Shown here one piece after another: positions 52,571 to 61,723 of a stretch of 64,000 nt of DNA. The stretch lies in assembly GCF_001895005.1 (NCBI RefSeq), contig NZ_BCXH01000017.1, forward strand, positions 62,001-126,000, read 5' to 3'. Source of the DNA: Rhodococcus yunnanensis NBRC 103083. Its GTDB lineage: Bacteria; Actinomycetota; Actinomycetes; Mycobacteriales; Mycobacteriaceae. The number at the start of each line of letters is the position of its first letter. Within the stretch, counting starts at the first letter, position 1. The notes beneath the pieces were generated by a model. It was not told the origin of the DNA and searched no databases. It saw only the letters and a program-made list of their open reading frames with translations. A program made the position numbers and the translations under genes.

Positions 52571-53305
52571 GTGAGCCTGGTCCTATTGCCTGCTGTCGAT
52601 GTCGCAGGCGGCGAAGCTGTCCGTCTCGTTCAGGGAGAGGCGGGAAGCGAAACGAAGTACGGATCTCCGCGCGATGCTGCGTTGGCGTGGCAGAACGACG
52701 GCGCCGAGTGGGTGCATCTGGTGGACCTCGACGCTGCTTTCGGTCGCGGATCCAACCGCGAGCTCCTCGCTGACGTCGTCGGAGAGTTGGACGTCAAGGT
52801 CGAGCTGTCCGGCGGTATTCGCGACGACGAGTCTCTGCGCGCGGCTCTCGCAACGGGTTGTGCGCGTGTCAATCTCGGGACCGCCGCGCTCGAGGATCCG
52901 CAGTGGTGCGCCCGCGCGATCGGCGAGTTCGGGGACCGGGTCGCGGTCGGCCTCGACGTGTTGATCGTCGAAGGTCAGAACCGACTTCGCGGACGCGGCT
53001 GGGTCAGTGACGGCGGTGATCTGTGGGAGGTGCTCGAGCGCCTCGAGCGTGACGGGTGCTCGCGCTACGTCGTCACCGACGTCACCAAGGACGGCACACT
53101 GACCGGCCCGAACCTCGATCTGCTGGCGCAGATGTGCGCCAGAACCAACGCACCCGTCATCGCATCGGGCGGGGTGTCGACCATCGACGACCTGCGTGCG
53201 ATCGCAGGTCTCGTGGAATCGGGTGTCGAGGGTTCGATCGTCGGCAAGGCCTTGTACGCAGGACGGTTCACCCTGCCGGACGCACTCGCGGCAGTCTCCG
53301 GATAA
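52571..53305 (+). CDS. priA: Phosphoribosyl isomerase (HisA/TrpF bifunctional, PriA type)
   Basis: This (beta/alpha)8 barrel isomerises ProFAR in histidine synthesis and, in actinobacteria, also phosphoribosylanthranilate in tryptophan synthesis. The 244-residue protein has PAVDVAGGEAVRLVQG (catalytic Asp10, phosphate contact Arg18), VVTDVTKDGTLTGPN (second catalytic Asp) and RGRGWV, whose Arg/Trp pair marks PriA. No trpF occurs in the trp cluster of this window, which agrees with a dual role. GTG at 52571 starts the first strand. Confidence 0.92.
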   Translation: MSLVLLPAVDVAGGEAVRLVQGEAGSETKYGSPRDAALAWQNDGAEWVHLVDLDAAFGRGSNRELLADVVGELDVKVELSGGIRDDESLRAALATGCARVNLGTAALEDPQWCARAIGEFGDRVAVGLDVLIVEGQNRLRGRGWVSDGGDLWEVLERLERDGCSRYVVTDVTKDGTLTGPNLDLLAQMCARTNAPVIASGGVSTIDDLRAIAGLVESGVEGSIVGKALYAGRFTLPDALAAVSG

Positions 53306-53309
53306 CGCC

Positions 53310-54140
53310 GTGAGCCTGCCGGAGGATCCGAAACGGTTGTTGAGTATTGCGAGTGAGTTGCTCGACGGCATTCATGACCGGTTCGTGGCCGGTGTCGGTG
53401 CGCCGAGTGCCGTTCAGAAGGGGCCGGACGATTTCGCCACCGCGGTCGACCTCGAACTCGAGCGTCGATTGACTTCGGAACTGTTGGATCGGACCGGGAT
53501 TCCGGTGCACGGCGAGGAGTTCGGCGGTCCCGATCTACACGAGGGAGCCGTGTGGGTACTCGACCCGATAGACGGCACCTTCAACTATTCGGCAGGCCTT
53601 CCGTCGGCGGGAACCTTGCTGTCGCTTCTGGACAATGGCGTCCCTGTGCTCGCGCTGACGTGGCTGCCGCTGGTGCGGCAACGCTTCACCGCAGTGGTCG
53701 GTGGACCGCTCTGTCTCGACGGTGAAGAGTTGCCGAGGCTGGAGCACCGAGCGCTGTCGGATTCGATGATCGGTTTCGGTGCGTTCAATACCGCCAGCCG
53801 TGGACGCATACCGGGGTCGTACCGCGTTCGGATTCTCGAAGAACTGTCGCGGGTGTCGTCGAGGCTGCGCATGCACGGGGCCACCGGGGTGGATCTGGCA
53901 TACACGGCCAGCGGTGTACTCGGCGGCTGTGTCGTGTTCGGACATCGCGCGTGGGACAACGCCGCCGGTGCATTGATGGTGCAGGCCGCGGGTGGTGTCG
54001 TCACCGACCTCGCAGGTGATCCATGGACCATCGATTCCGGCTCGGTGCTGGCCGCATCACCCGGCGCGCACGAGGAATTGTCGAAGGTGATCAGCTCGCT
54101 CGGCGATCCCGCAGATTTTCTGGAAGGACGAGTTCGATGA
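53310..54140 (+). CDS. impA: Inositol monophosphatase family protein (ImpA-like)
   Basis: This magnesium phosphatase family hydrolyses inositol phosphate or related sugar phosphates. The 276-residue protein has GEEFGG, DPIDGTFNY and WDNAAGAL, the three metal and phosphate motifs. GTG at 53310 lies five bases after hisA. In this position in Corynebacteriales it is called impA; some histidine operons use such an enzyme as histidinol-phosphate phosphatase, which is a fair alternative since no other such phosphatase is visible. Its stop overlaps hisF (ATGA). Confidence 0.88.
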   Translation: MSLPEDPKRLLSIASELLDGIHDRFVAGVGAPSAVQKGPDDFATAVDLELERRLTSELLDRTGIPVHGEEFGGPDLHEGAVWVLDPIDGTFNYSAGLPSAGTLLSLLDNGVPVLALTWLPLVRQRFTAVVGGPLCLDGEELPRLEHRALSDSMIGFGAFNTASRGRIPGSYRVRILEELSRVSSRLRMHGATGVDLAYTASGVLGGCVVFGHRAWDNAAGALMVQAAGGVVTDLAGDPWTIDSGSVLAASPGAHEELSKVISSLGDPADFLEGRVR

Positions 54141-54910
54141 CCGTTGCAGTACGTGTGATTCCCTGCCTCGACGTGGATGCAGGACGTGTTGTCAAAGGCG
54201 TCAACTTCGAGAACCTGCGTGACGCAGGCGATCCCGTCGAACTGGCCGCTGCGTACGATGCGCAGGGTGCCGACGAGTTGACCTTCCTCGACGTCACCGC
54301 GTCGACTTCGGACCGAGGCACCATGCTCGACGTCGTCAGCAGAACCGCAGAACAGGTGTTCATCCCGTTGACAGTCGGCGGGGGAGTTCGCACGGTAGCC
54401 GACGTCGATCGTCTGCTGCGCGCGGGCGCGGACAAGGTGAGCGTCAACACCGCCGCCATCGCCCGTCCCGACCTCCTTCGTGAACTGAGTGAGCGCTTCG
54501 GCTCGCAATGCATCGTGCTGTCCGTCGACGCGCGCACCGTGCCGGACGGTCAGCCGGACACGGCGTCCGGTTGGGAGGTCACCACGCACGGCGGCAAGCG
54601 CGGAACCGGGATCGACGCAGTCGAATGGGCCACGCGCGGAGCCGAACTCGGCGTCGGCGAGATCCTGTTGAACTCGATGGACGCCGACGGCACCAAAGCG
54701 GGATTCGACTTGCCGATGATCGCCGCGGTTCGAGCTGCCGTCCACGTTCCGGTCATCGCGAGTGGCGGGGCCGGTACCGTCGACCACTTCCCTCCTGCGG
54801 TCACCGCGGGTGCGGACGCCGTGCTCGCGGCGAGCGTCTTCCACTTCGGCGATCTGACCATCGCGCAGGTCAAGGACGCGATGCGCGCCGACGGCATCGT
54901 CGTTCGCTGA
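54137..54910 (+). CDS. hisF: Imidazole glycerol phosphate synthase, cyclase subunit
   Basis: This barrel enzyme, with HisH, makes imidazoleglycerol phosphate and AICAR. The 257-residue protein has RVIPCLDVDAGRVVKGVNF (catalytic Asp), TASTSDRGTMLDVV, GGGVRT and LNSMDADGTKAGFD (second catalytic Asp). The ATG overlaps the impA stop. hisI follows after 37 bases. Confidence 0.97.
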   Translation: MTVAVRVIPCLDVDAGRVVKGVNFENLRDAGDPVELAAAYDAQGADELTFLDVTASTSDRGTMLDVVSRTAEQVFIPLTVGGGVRTVADVDRLLRAGADKVSVNTAAIARPDLLRELSERFGSQCIVLSVDARTVPDGQPDTASGWEVTTHGGKRGTGIDAVEWATRGAELGVGEILLNSMDADGTKAGFDLPMIAAVRAAVHVPVIASGGAGTVDHFPPAVTAGADAVLAASVFHFGDLTIAQVKDAMRADGIVVR

Positions 54911-54947
54911 CTGTCTTCGCACGAACACGGAAGGTATAACGGAGACC

Positions 54948-55286
54948 ATGAGCCTCGACCCGGCGATCGCTGCGCGCCTGAAGAGAAACGAAGCGGGATT
55001 GTTCAGTGCCGTTGCGCAGGAACGGAGCACCGGAAACGTGCTCATGGTGGCCTGGATGGACGACGAAGCACTCGCGCGCACGCTCGAAACCCGGCAGGGG
55101 ACCTACTACTCGCGCTCGCGTCAGCAGTACTGGGTCAAGGGAGAGACCTCCGGGCACACCCAGTACGTGCACGAGGTGCGTCTGGACTGCGACGGCGACA
55201 CCGTCCTGCTCGTCGTCGATCAGGTCGGTGCTGCCTGCCACACGGGCACCCACACGTGCTTCGATGCGGACGTCCTGCTGAACTGA
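54948..55286 (+). CDS. hisI: Phosphoribosyl-AMP cyclohydrolase
   Basis: This zinc enzyme opens the adenine ring of phosphoribosyl-AMP in the third step of histidine synthesis. The 112-residue monofunctional protein has VAWMDDEAL, SRSRQQYWVKGETSGHTQ, LDCDGDTVLL and CHTGTHTCF, with metal ligands in the last two. GGAG lies seven bases before the ATG. It is the last his gene here and converges on a MarR gene with a seven-base gap. Confidence 0.96.
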   Translation: MSLDPAIAARLKRNEAGLFSAVAQERSTGNVLMVAWMDDEALARTLETRQGTYYSRSRQQYWVKGETSGHTQYVHEVRLDCDGDTVLLVVDQVGAACHTGTHTCFDADVLLN

Positions 55287-55293
55287 CGGCCGT

Positions 55294-55803
55294 TCAGGCT
55301 TTGCCTGTTCCCTCGGCGATGCCTTTGTCGAGTTGTTCGAGCATGGTGGAGCCGAGCGTGGCCAGTCGGCTGACCTGCTCCGGACCGAGCCCTTCGAACA
55401 ACAGTGCTTGCACGGTGGTGACGTGCCCTGGCGCGGCCTCGACGACCTTGTCCATTCCGGCGTCGGTCAGCACGGCGTACGATCCGCGGCTGCCTTCGAT
55501 GCTCTCGCGCCGCACCCAACCGGCATTCTCCAGTTTGGTGACCACGTGGGACAGGCGCGAGAGCGAGGCGTTCGCGAACTTTGCCAGATCACGCAGTTGG
55601 ATGCGTCGATCCGGGTGCTCGGAGAGCACCGACAGCACGAAGTAGTCGAAATGCGTCAGTCCGGAGTCGCGTTGGAGTTGTGCGTCGAGCGCGGCGGGCA
55701 GCCTGGTGACGATGGCGACCAACGATCGCCATGCTGTCTGCTCGTCGTCGGTGAGCCACCGAGTTTCGACGAGTTCGGCCGTCTCGTCCATCGACCTGTC
55801 CAT
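55294..55803 (-). CDS. MarR-family transcriptional regulator
   Basis: The 169-residue protein has the MarR winged helix (LTHFDYFVLSVLSEHPDRRIQLRDLA, then ASLSRLSHVVTKLENAGWVRRE and the wing GSRGSYAVLTDAG). ATG at 55803 was chosen because AGGAAGG lies nine bases upstream. It has no efflux gene beside it, so its target is either itself or distant. A short palindrome lies upstream. Confidence 0.88.
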   Translation of the reverse strand: MDRSMDETAELVETRWLTDDEQTAWRSLVAIVTRLPAALDAQLQRDSGLTHFDYFVLSVLSEHPDRRIQLRDLAKFANASLSRLSHVVTKLENAGWVRRESIEGSRGSYAVLTDAGMDKVVEAAPGHVTTVQALLFEGLGPEQVSRLATLGSTMLEQLDKGIAEGTGKA

Positions 55804-55838
55804 CGCGAAGAGCCTTCCTGATCGAGCGCACACAGTTG

Positions 55839-55850
55839 GTTGCGCTCAAC
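55839..55850. promoter_or_regulatory. Possible MarR operator
   Basis: GTTG-CGCT-CAAC is a short perfect inverted repeat 36 bases upstream of the MarR start. Autoregulation is common in the family, but the site is short. Confidence 0.35.
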
Positions 55851-55899
55851 ACAGTGTTTCACCCGATGGAAGGTTGATCCACACACCACGCGCAAAGGT

Positions 55900-56364
55900 T
55901 CAGCGAGTGGACCGACTCCGAAGGAATTCCAGGGCGTGGTCGGCGTGGGCCTCCATCCGAATCTCGCTGGCGAAGGATTCGAGGACGGTTCGGTCCGTGT
56001 CGATGACGAACGTCGATCGCTTGACCGGGGACAGTTTGCCGAGCAGGCCCCGCTTGACGCCGAACAGTGTCGCCACCGTCCCGTCCTCGTCCGACAGCAG
56101 GGGATAGTCGAACCCCTTGTCTGCCGCGAATTCGGATTGCTTGGTGACCCCGTCGGGGCTGATGCCCACCCGAGATGCGCCTGCTTCGGCGAATTCGGCG
56201 GCCAGATCGCGGAAGTGACATGCCTGAGCGGTGCATCCAGGGGTGAATGCCGCAGGGTAGAAGAACAGGACGACGGGACCGGCTCCGAGTAGCTCGTCGA
56301 GCGACCTCGGGGTACCGGTTTGATCGGGAAGCGTGAAGTTTGGAACGCTCTCACCTGGTTTCAT
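55900..56364 (-). CDS. bcp: Thiol peroxidase of the Bcp/PrxQ family
   Basis: This peroxiredoxin reduces hydroperoxides with a thioredoxin-type partner. The 154-residue protein has the peroxidatic Cys in YPAAFTPGCTAQAC (Cys44) with a second Cys five residues on (Cys49), as in the PrxQ type. GISPD and STFVIDTDRTV are further family blocks. ATG at 56364 is the natural start. It is divergent from trpE, as bcpB is in mycobacteria. Confidence 0.93.
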   Translation of the reverse strand: MKPGESVPNFTLPDQTGTPRSLDELLGAGPVVLFFYPAAFTPGCTAQACHFRDLAAEFAEAGASRVGISPDGVTKQSEFAADKGFDYPLLSDEDGTVATLFGVKRGLLGKLSPVKRSTFVIDTDRTVLESFASEIRMEAHADHALEFLRSRSTR

Positions 56365-56420
56365 GTGTGGCAGGCTACCGCGCGAGTCGAGTCAAGTGAA
56401 GCACCTGGGATGATGGGCTC

Positions 56421-57992
56421 ATGCATGGCGAGACCACCACACTTCCCGGTGCAGCGACCGGAGCCGATTCCTCCTCGACGACGAGTCGTGCGGTGTTCCG
56501 GGCGCTCGCCGCGGAGCACCGCGTCGTCCCCGTCGTCCGGAAGGTTCTCGCCGATTCCGAGACGCCACTGTCGGCCTACCGCAAGCTCGGTGGCGATCGG
56601 CCCGGCACATTTCTGCTCGAGTCGGCCGAGAACGGACGGTCGTGGTCGCGTTGGTCGTTCATCGGTGCAGGTACCCCCGCCGCGTTGACGGTCGAGGACG
56701 GCGAGGCCGTGTGGCGTGGCAACGTGCCTGCCGGGGTTCCGACGGGTGGTGATCCGCTCGACGTGCTGGGCCGGACACTCGAACTCCTTCGATCCGAGCG
56801 GCTGCCCGGCTTACCGCCGCTGACCGGCGGAATGGTGGGATATCTCGGCTACGACGCCGTACGCCGCATCGAACGCCTGCCCGAGCACGCCGAAGACGAC
56901 CTGCACGTGCCCGAGATGCTCATGTTGCTGGCCACCGATCTCGCCGCAGTCGATCACCACGAAGGCGCAATCACGCTGATCGCCAACGCCGTCAACTGGG
57001 ACGGCACGGACGACCGAGTCGACGAGGCATACGACGACGCTGTCCGTCGCCTCGACCGGATGTGCGCCGATCTGGCTGCACCGGCACCCTCGACGGTGTC
57101 CACGATGTCGCGTCCGACGCCCGACTACCGACGCCAACGCACGTCCGAGGGGTTCGGCAAGGACGTTCACCGTCTCGTCGAAGAGATCGAAGCAGGCGAG
57201 GCGTTCCAGGTGGTGCTCTCACAACGCTTCGAGATGGATACGGACGCATCCCCGATCGATGTCTATCGCATGCTTCGGGCGTCGAATCCGAGCCCGTACA
57301 TGTATCTGCTGCACGTGCCGGGTCCCGATGGCGACACCGCTTTCTCCATCGTCGGTTCGAGCCCGGAAGCGCTCGTCACGGTCGTCGACGGCGTCGCGAC
57401 GACGCATCCCATAGCGGGAACACGGTGGCGAGGGACCTCCGAGGAGGAGGACGTACTACTCGAGAAGGACCTGCTGGCCGACGAGAAGGAGAACGCCGAG
57501 CACTTGATGCTGGTCGACCTCGGCCGCAACGACCTGGGACGTGTCTGCACGCCGGGGACCGTTCGTGTCAGCGATTACCGCCACATCGAGCGATACAGCC
57601 ACGTCATGCATCTCGTGTCGACCGTCACCGGTCGTCTGGCGGACGGCAGGCAGGCGTTGGACGCGGTCAAGGCATGTTTTCCTGCAGGCACGTTGTCCGG
57701 GGCGCCGAAGGTGCGCGCAATGGAACTCATCGACGAGCTGGAGCCGACCCGGCGCGGCATCTACGGCGGCATAGTCGGGTATCTGGACTTCTCCGGTGAT
57801 GCCGACACCGCGATCGCCATCCGTACGGCGCTGATGAAGGACGGAACCGCGTACGTGCAGGCCGGGGCCGGAGTCGTCGCGGACTCGGTCGCCGAGTACG
57901 AGGACACCGAGGCCAAGAACAAGGCGATGGCAGTCCTCGGTGCGGTCGCTGCCGCCCAGACCTTGCGCACAGTGGGTGAGAAACACTCGTGA
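56421..57992 (+). CDS. trpE: Anthranilate synthase component I
   Basis: This enzyme converts chorismate to anthranilate with ammonia from component II. The 523-residue protein has the tryptophan feedback site LLES near residue 68, and the chorismate-binding region GEAFQVVLSQRF, VDLGRNDLGRV, FPAGTLSGAPKVRAME and QAGAGVVADS. No attenuator is visible in the 56-base gap to bcp. trpG and trpD are not in this window, as in mycobacteria. Its stop overlaps the next gene (GTGA). Confidence 0.96.
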   Translation: MHGETTTLPGAATGADSSSTTSRAVFRALAAEHRVVPVVRKVLADSETPLSAYRKLGGDRPGTFLLESAENGRSWSRWSFIGAGTPAALTVEDGEAVWRGNVPAGVPTGGDPLDVLGRTLELLRSERLPGLPPLTGGMVGYLGYDAVRRIERLPEHAEDDLHVPEMLMLLATDLAAVDHHEGAITLIANAVNWDGTDDRVDEAYDDAVRRLDRMCADLAAPAPSTVSTMSRPTPDYRRQRTSEGFGKDVHRLVEEIEAGEAFQVVLSQRFEMDTDASPIDVYRMLRASNPSPYMYLLHVPGPDGDTAFSIVGSSPEALVTVVDGVATTHPIAGTRWRGTSEEEDVLLEKDLLADEKENAEHLMLVDLGRNDLGRVCTPGTVRVSDYRHIERYSHVMHLVSTVTGRLADGRQALDAVKACFPAGTLSGAPKVRAMELIDELEPTRRGIYGGIVGYLDFSGDADTAIAIRTALMKDGTAYVQAGAGVVADSVAEYEDTEAKNKAMAVLGAVAAAQTLRTVGEKHS

Positions 57993-58669
57993 GTTCCGAT
58001 ACTTCGACTGCTCGCCGGAGCGGATCCCGCGCAACGGCCGTGTCGGTGCTGCTGCTCCTCGTCGGTGCTGCATGCCTGTGGGGCAGTTCCCGGATGACAT
58101 GGGTGACTGTGTCCTCGTTCGACGGGTTGGGGGAGGAACGGTCACAGGATCTGCTGGGCAGTTCGTGGGCGGCCGCGTCCACGCCCTTGGCTCTGGCCCT
58201 CCTCGCCGCGGTTGCTGCGTCGTTCGCGGTGAAGGGATGGGCGTCGCGAGCATTGGCGCTGCTCGTCGCGCTCGTGGCCGTCGGCGCGGCCGTGCCTGCC
58301 GTGGATTCTCTTTTCGGGGACGTGTCCTCGGTCAAGGCGGCCAGTGTCGCCGAGCTGCCGACCCGGGCCGAGGTGACGTCGACGCAGGCCTTCGCACTGC
58401 CGGCAGTGATCGCGTTGGTAGGAGCGCTGTGCGCCCTCGGCGCCGCAGTCGTGTTGTTGCGGAAACCGACTGCGCGGAAGGTATTGTCATCGAAATACGA
58501 CGCTCCAGCCGTTCGTCGAGACGAAGTGGCCGAGCGGACGAGAACGGCGTCGGAACGCGCCGAGGCGAACGGTGAGGGGGAGGACTTGACCGAGCGCATG
58601 TTGTGGGACGCGCTCGACGCGGGGGAGGATCCGACGGATCGGTCCGGCACCCCGAGAAACGATCACTGA
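57989..58669 (+). CDS. Trp-operon-associated membrane protein (TIGR02234 type)
   Basis: The 226-residue protein has four membrane helices, with the conserved block SSRMTWVTV after the first. A charged cytoplasmic tail (about residues 165-226) ends it. It belongs to a family found between trpE and trpC in Corynebacteriales; its role is unknown, possibly in transport or assembly. The GTG start overlaps the trpE stop. Confidence 0.88.
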   Translation: MSSDTSTARRSGSRATAVSVLLLLVGAACLWGSSRMTWVTVSSFDGLGEERSQDLLGSSWAAASTPLALALLAAVAASFAVKGWASRALALLVALVAVGAAVPAVDSLFGDVSSVKAASVAELPTRAEVTSTQAFALPAVIALVGALCALGAAVVLLRKPTARKVLSSKYDAPAVRRDEVAERTRTASERAEANGEGEDLTERMLWDALDAGEDPTDRSGTPRNDH

Positions 58670-58746
58670 AAGCGCCCTCTACGCTAGGGACGACCTCGAT
58701 GAGCTTCCTCACATCAGGTCACCGATGGGAAAGGACTCGGGTCACC

Positions 58747-59556
58747 ATGACTGTTCTCGATTCGATTCTGGACGGTGTGCGAGCCGATGTCGCAGCGCGA
58801 GAATCGATTGTCGATTTCGCGTCCGTCAAAGCAGCCGCGGCGAAAGCGCCAGCGGCACTGGATGCGAACGCCTCGTTGCTCGAGGCAGGTATCGGTGTCA
58901 TTGCCGAGGTCAAGCGCGCGAGTCCGTCGAAGGGCGCACTCGCCGATATCGGTGACCCCGCCGTTCTCGCGCAGGCCTACGAGCAGGGTGGCGCGCGGAT
59001 CATCAGCGTTCTCACCGAGGAACGCCGGTTCAACGGCTCGCTCGCCGATCTCGACGCAGTGCGCAAAGCCGTCAGCATTCCTGTGTTGCGTAAGGACTTC
59101 ATCGTCGGTCCGTATCAGATTCACGAAGCGCGTGCGCACGGCGCCGATGTCATTCTGCTGATCGTCGCGGCGCTCGAACAGCACGCTCTCGCATCGCTTC
59201 TCGACCGTACCGAGTCGTTGGGAATGACCGCTCTCGTCGAGGTGCACACCGAAGCAGAAGCGGACCGGGCACTGGAAGCCGGCGCACGGGTCATCGGCAT
59301 CAATGCGCGTGACCTGAAGACGCTGGAGATCGACAGGGACAGCTTCGGTCGCATCGCGCCAGGACTGCCGAGCGAGGTCATTCGCGTCGCCGAGTCAGGA
59401 GTCCGTGGCACGGCGGATCTTCTTGCCTACGCAGGTGCTGGCGCCGACGCGGTTCTCGTCGGTGAAGGGCTGGTCACCAGTGGTGACCCACGTACAGCGG
59501 TGTCCGATCTGGTCACTGCCGGAACGCACCCGTCCTGCCCCAAGCCCGCACGCTGA
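58747..59556 (+). CDS. trpC: Indole-3-glycerol phosphate synthase
   Basis: This barrel enzyme closes the indole ring. The 269-residue monofunctional protein has VIAEVKRASPSKG (catalytic Glu and Lys), SVLTEERRFNGS, PVLRKDFIV, INARDLKT and AESGV. ATG at 58747 was chosen because the N-terminal helix starts there; it follows AAAGGA. No fused TrpF domain is present, in line with PriA doing that reaction. Confidence 0.96.
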   Translation: MTVLDSILDGVRADVAARESIVDFASVKAAAAKAPAALDANASLLEAGIGVIAEVKRASPSKGALADIGDPAVLAQAYEQGGARIISVLTEERRFNGSLADLDAVRKAVSIPVLRKDFIVGPYQIHEARAHGADVILLIVAALEQHALASLLDRTESLGMTALVEVHTEAEADRALEAGARVIGINARDLKTLEIDRDSFGRIAPGLPSEVIRVAESGVRGTADLLAYAGAGADAVLVGEGLVTSGDPRTAVSDLVTAGTHPSCPKPAR

Positions 59557-59609
59557 AACGAGGCACACCCGACCGCCGGGCGCAGTGACGGCTGGGGCAG
59601 ACTGGACGG

Positions 59610-60923
59610 GTGAGCAGCAACCTTCATAGTCCCCGTTTCAAAGGCGGCGATCTACCTCAGAGCAGTCTGGGGCTGACCGACCGCAGCCAACATGATCCTG
59701 ATGTCGGCGGACACTTCGGTGTCTACGGTGGACGGTTCGTGCCCGAGGCACTGATGGGTGTCATCGAGGAAGTCACCGCCGAATACGACAAAGTGCGCAG
59801 CGACAGTACGTTCCTCAACGAGCTCGATCGCTTGCAGCGCGACTACACCGGACGTCCGTCCCCGGTGTTCGAGGCAACGCGCCTGTCGGAGCACGCGGGT
59901 GGCGCTCGGATACTTCTCAAGCGAGAAGACCTCAACCACACGGGTTCTCACAAGATCAACAATGTGCTCGGTCAGGTTCTGCTCGCCAAGCGGATGGGCA
60001 AAACGCGCATCATCGCCGAGACCGGCGCAGGACAGCACGGTGTCGCTACCGCCACGGCGTGCGCACTTCTCGGGTTGGATTGTGTCGTCTACATGGGCGA
60101 GGTCGACACCGAACGGCAGGCTCTCAACGTCGCCCGGATGCGGTTGCTCGGCTCGAGCGTCGTCGCGGTCAAGTCCGGTTCCCGCACACTCAAGGACGCG
60201 ATCAACGAAGCGCTCCGCGATTGGGTCACCAACGCACACGACACCTACTACTGCTTCGGTACCGTCGCCGGGCCGCACCCCTTCCCGTTGATGGTGCGCG
60301 ATTTCCAACGAATCATCGGTCTCGAAGCGCGCGAGCAGGTACAGGCCTCCACTGGTCGGCTGCCCGACGCCATCGCCGCGTGTGTCGGTGGCGGATCCAA
60401 CGCGATCGGTATCTTCCACGCGTTCATCGACGATCCCTCGGTGCGCCTCGTCGGGTTCGAGGCAGCAGGAGACGGCGTCGAAACCGGTCGGCATGCAGCC
60501 ACCATCAGCGGTGGTTCGCCCGGTGCATTGCACGGCGCGTACTCGTACCTGTTGCAGGACGAGGACGGCCAGACGATCGAATCCCATTCCATCTCGGCAG
60601 GTTTGGACTATCCCGGTGTCGGGCCAGAGCATTCCTACCTCAACGACATCGGTCGCGCGGAGTATCGCGGAATCACCGACACCGAGGCGATGGACGCATT
60701 CCGATTGCTCAGTCGCACCGAAGGAATCATCCCGGCGATCGAGTCCGCGCACGCCGTGGCGGGCGCGTTGACCCTCGGCCAGGAGCTCGGGGAAGGAGCC
60801 ATCGTGCTCGTGAACCTCTCCGGTCGCGGCGACAAGGACGTCGACACCGCAGCCGAATGGTTCGGTCTGGTCGACGGTGACGGCGAAGCACACGTAGACG
60901 GCGAAAAAGGTGAACAGGCATGA
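59610..60923 (+). CDS. trpB: Tryptophan synthase beta chain
   Basis: This PLP enzyme condenses indole with serine. The 437-residue protein has FGVYGGRFVPEALM, the PLP lysine in NHTGSHKINN, ETGAGQHGVATA, GGGSNAIG and the serine-binding region. An N-terminal tail of about 30 residues precedes the core. GTG at 59610 is 53 bases after trpC. Its stop overlaps trpA (ATGA). Confidence 0.97.
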   Translation: MSSNLHSPRFKGGDLPQSSLGLTDRSQHDPDVGGHFGVYGGRFVPEALMGVIEEVTAEYDKVRSDSTFLNELDRLQRDYTGRPSPVFEATRLSEHAGGARILLKREDLNHTGSHKINNVLGQVLLAKRMGKTRIIAETGAGQHGVATATACALLGLDCVVYMGEVDTERQALNVARMRLLGSSVVAVKSGSRTLKDAINEALRDWVTNAHDTYYCFGTVAGPHPFPLMVRDFQRIIGLEAREQVQASTGRLPDAIAACVGGGSNAIGIFHAFIDDPSVRLVGFEAAGDGVETGRHAATISGGSPGALHGAYSYLLQDEDGQTIESHSISAGLDYPGVGPEHSYLNDIGRAEYRGITDTEAMDAFRLLSRTEGIIPAIESAHAVAGALTLGQELGEGAIVLVNLSGRGDKDVDTAAEWFGLVDGDGEAHVDGEKGEQA

Positions 60924-61723
60924 CCGAGGGACATTCGAGGCTCGCAGCCACCTTCGCGAAAGCGAAAGGCGAGAACCGCGCCGCACTGGTCGGCTACCTG
61001 CCCGCCGGGTTCCCGACGGTCGCGGGGTCGATCGAGGTATTCGAGACGATGGTCGCATCGGGATGCGACATAGTCGAGGTCGGCGTCCCGTACTCGGACC
61101 CGGTCATGGACGGCCCGACGATTCAGGCTGCTGCAGACACCGCACTTCGAGCGGGCTTCAAGGTGAAGGATCTCTTCACGGTCGTCGAGAAGGTCGCTGC
61201 GGCGGGTGGTAGTGCGGTCGTCATGACGTACTGGAACCTGGTGCTGCGGTACGGAATCGACGCATTCGCGCGAGATCTCGCGAGCGCCGGTGGCCTCGGC
61301 ATCATCACACCCGACCTGATCCCGGACGAAGCAGGAGAGTGGGTCGAGGCGTCGAAGGCACATGATCTCGACCGCATCTTTCTCGTCGCGCCCTCGTCCA
61401 CCGAGGAGCGTCTGGCCAGCACCGTCGCCATGAGCAGCGGTTTCGTCTACGCGGCCTCGACGATGGGTGTGACGGGTGCTCGCGACGTAGTGTCGTCGGC
61501 AGCACCTGCACTGACCAAGCGCATTCGCGCGCACTCCGACATCCCGATCGGTGTCGGTCTCGGAGTCCGGTCCGGTGCTCAGGCAGCGGAGATCGCCCAG
61601 TACGCCGATGCAGTGATCGTGGGATCGGCGCTCGTCAGCGCGGTCGGCGAGGGTCGGGATGCGGTCGCAGCGTTGACGACCGAACTCGCCGAGGGCGTCC
61701 GCTCGGCTAACGTGGCGTCGTGA
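60920..61723 (+). CDS. trpA: Tryptophan synthase alpha chain
   Basis: This subunit cleaves indoleglycerol phosphate and passes indole to TrpB. The 267-residue barrel has the catalytic Glu and Asp in VEVGVPYSDPVMDGPTIQ, and GVTGARDVVSS near the phosphate site. Start and stop overlap trpB and lgt, so the three are translationally coupled. Confidence 0.97.
   Translation: MTEGHSRLAATFAKAKGENRAALVGYLPAGFPTVAGSIEVFETMVASGCDIVEVGVPYSDPVMDGPTIQAAADTALRAGFKVKDLFTVVEKVAAAGGSAVVMTYWNLVLRYGIDAFARDLASAGGLGIITPDLIPDEAGEWVEASKAHDLDRIFLVAPSSTEERLASTVAMSSGFVYAASTMGVTGARDVVSSAAPALTKRIRAHSDIPIGVGLGVRSGAQAAEIAQYADAVIVGSALVSAVGEGRDAVAALTTELAEGVRSANVAS

Noticed and set aside
56365..56420. Possible trp attenuator or leader peptide
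   Set aside because: The gap is only 56 bases and shows no Trp-codon cluster or alternative hairpins.
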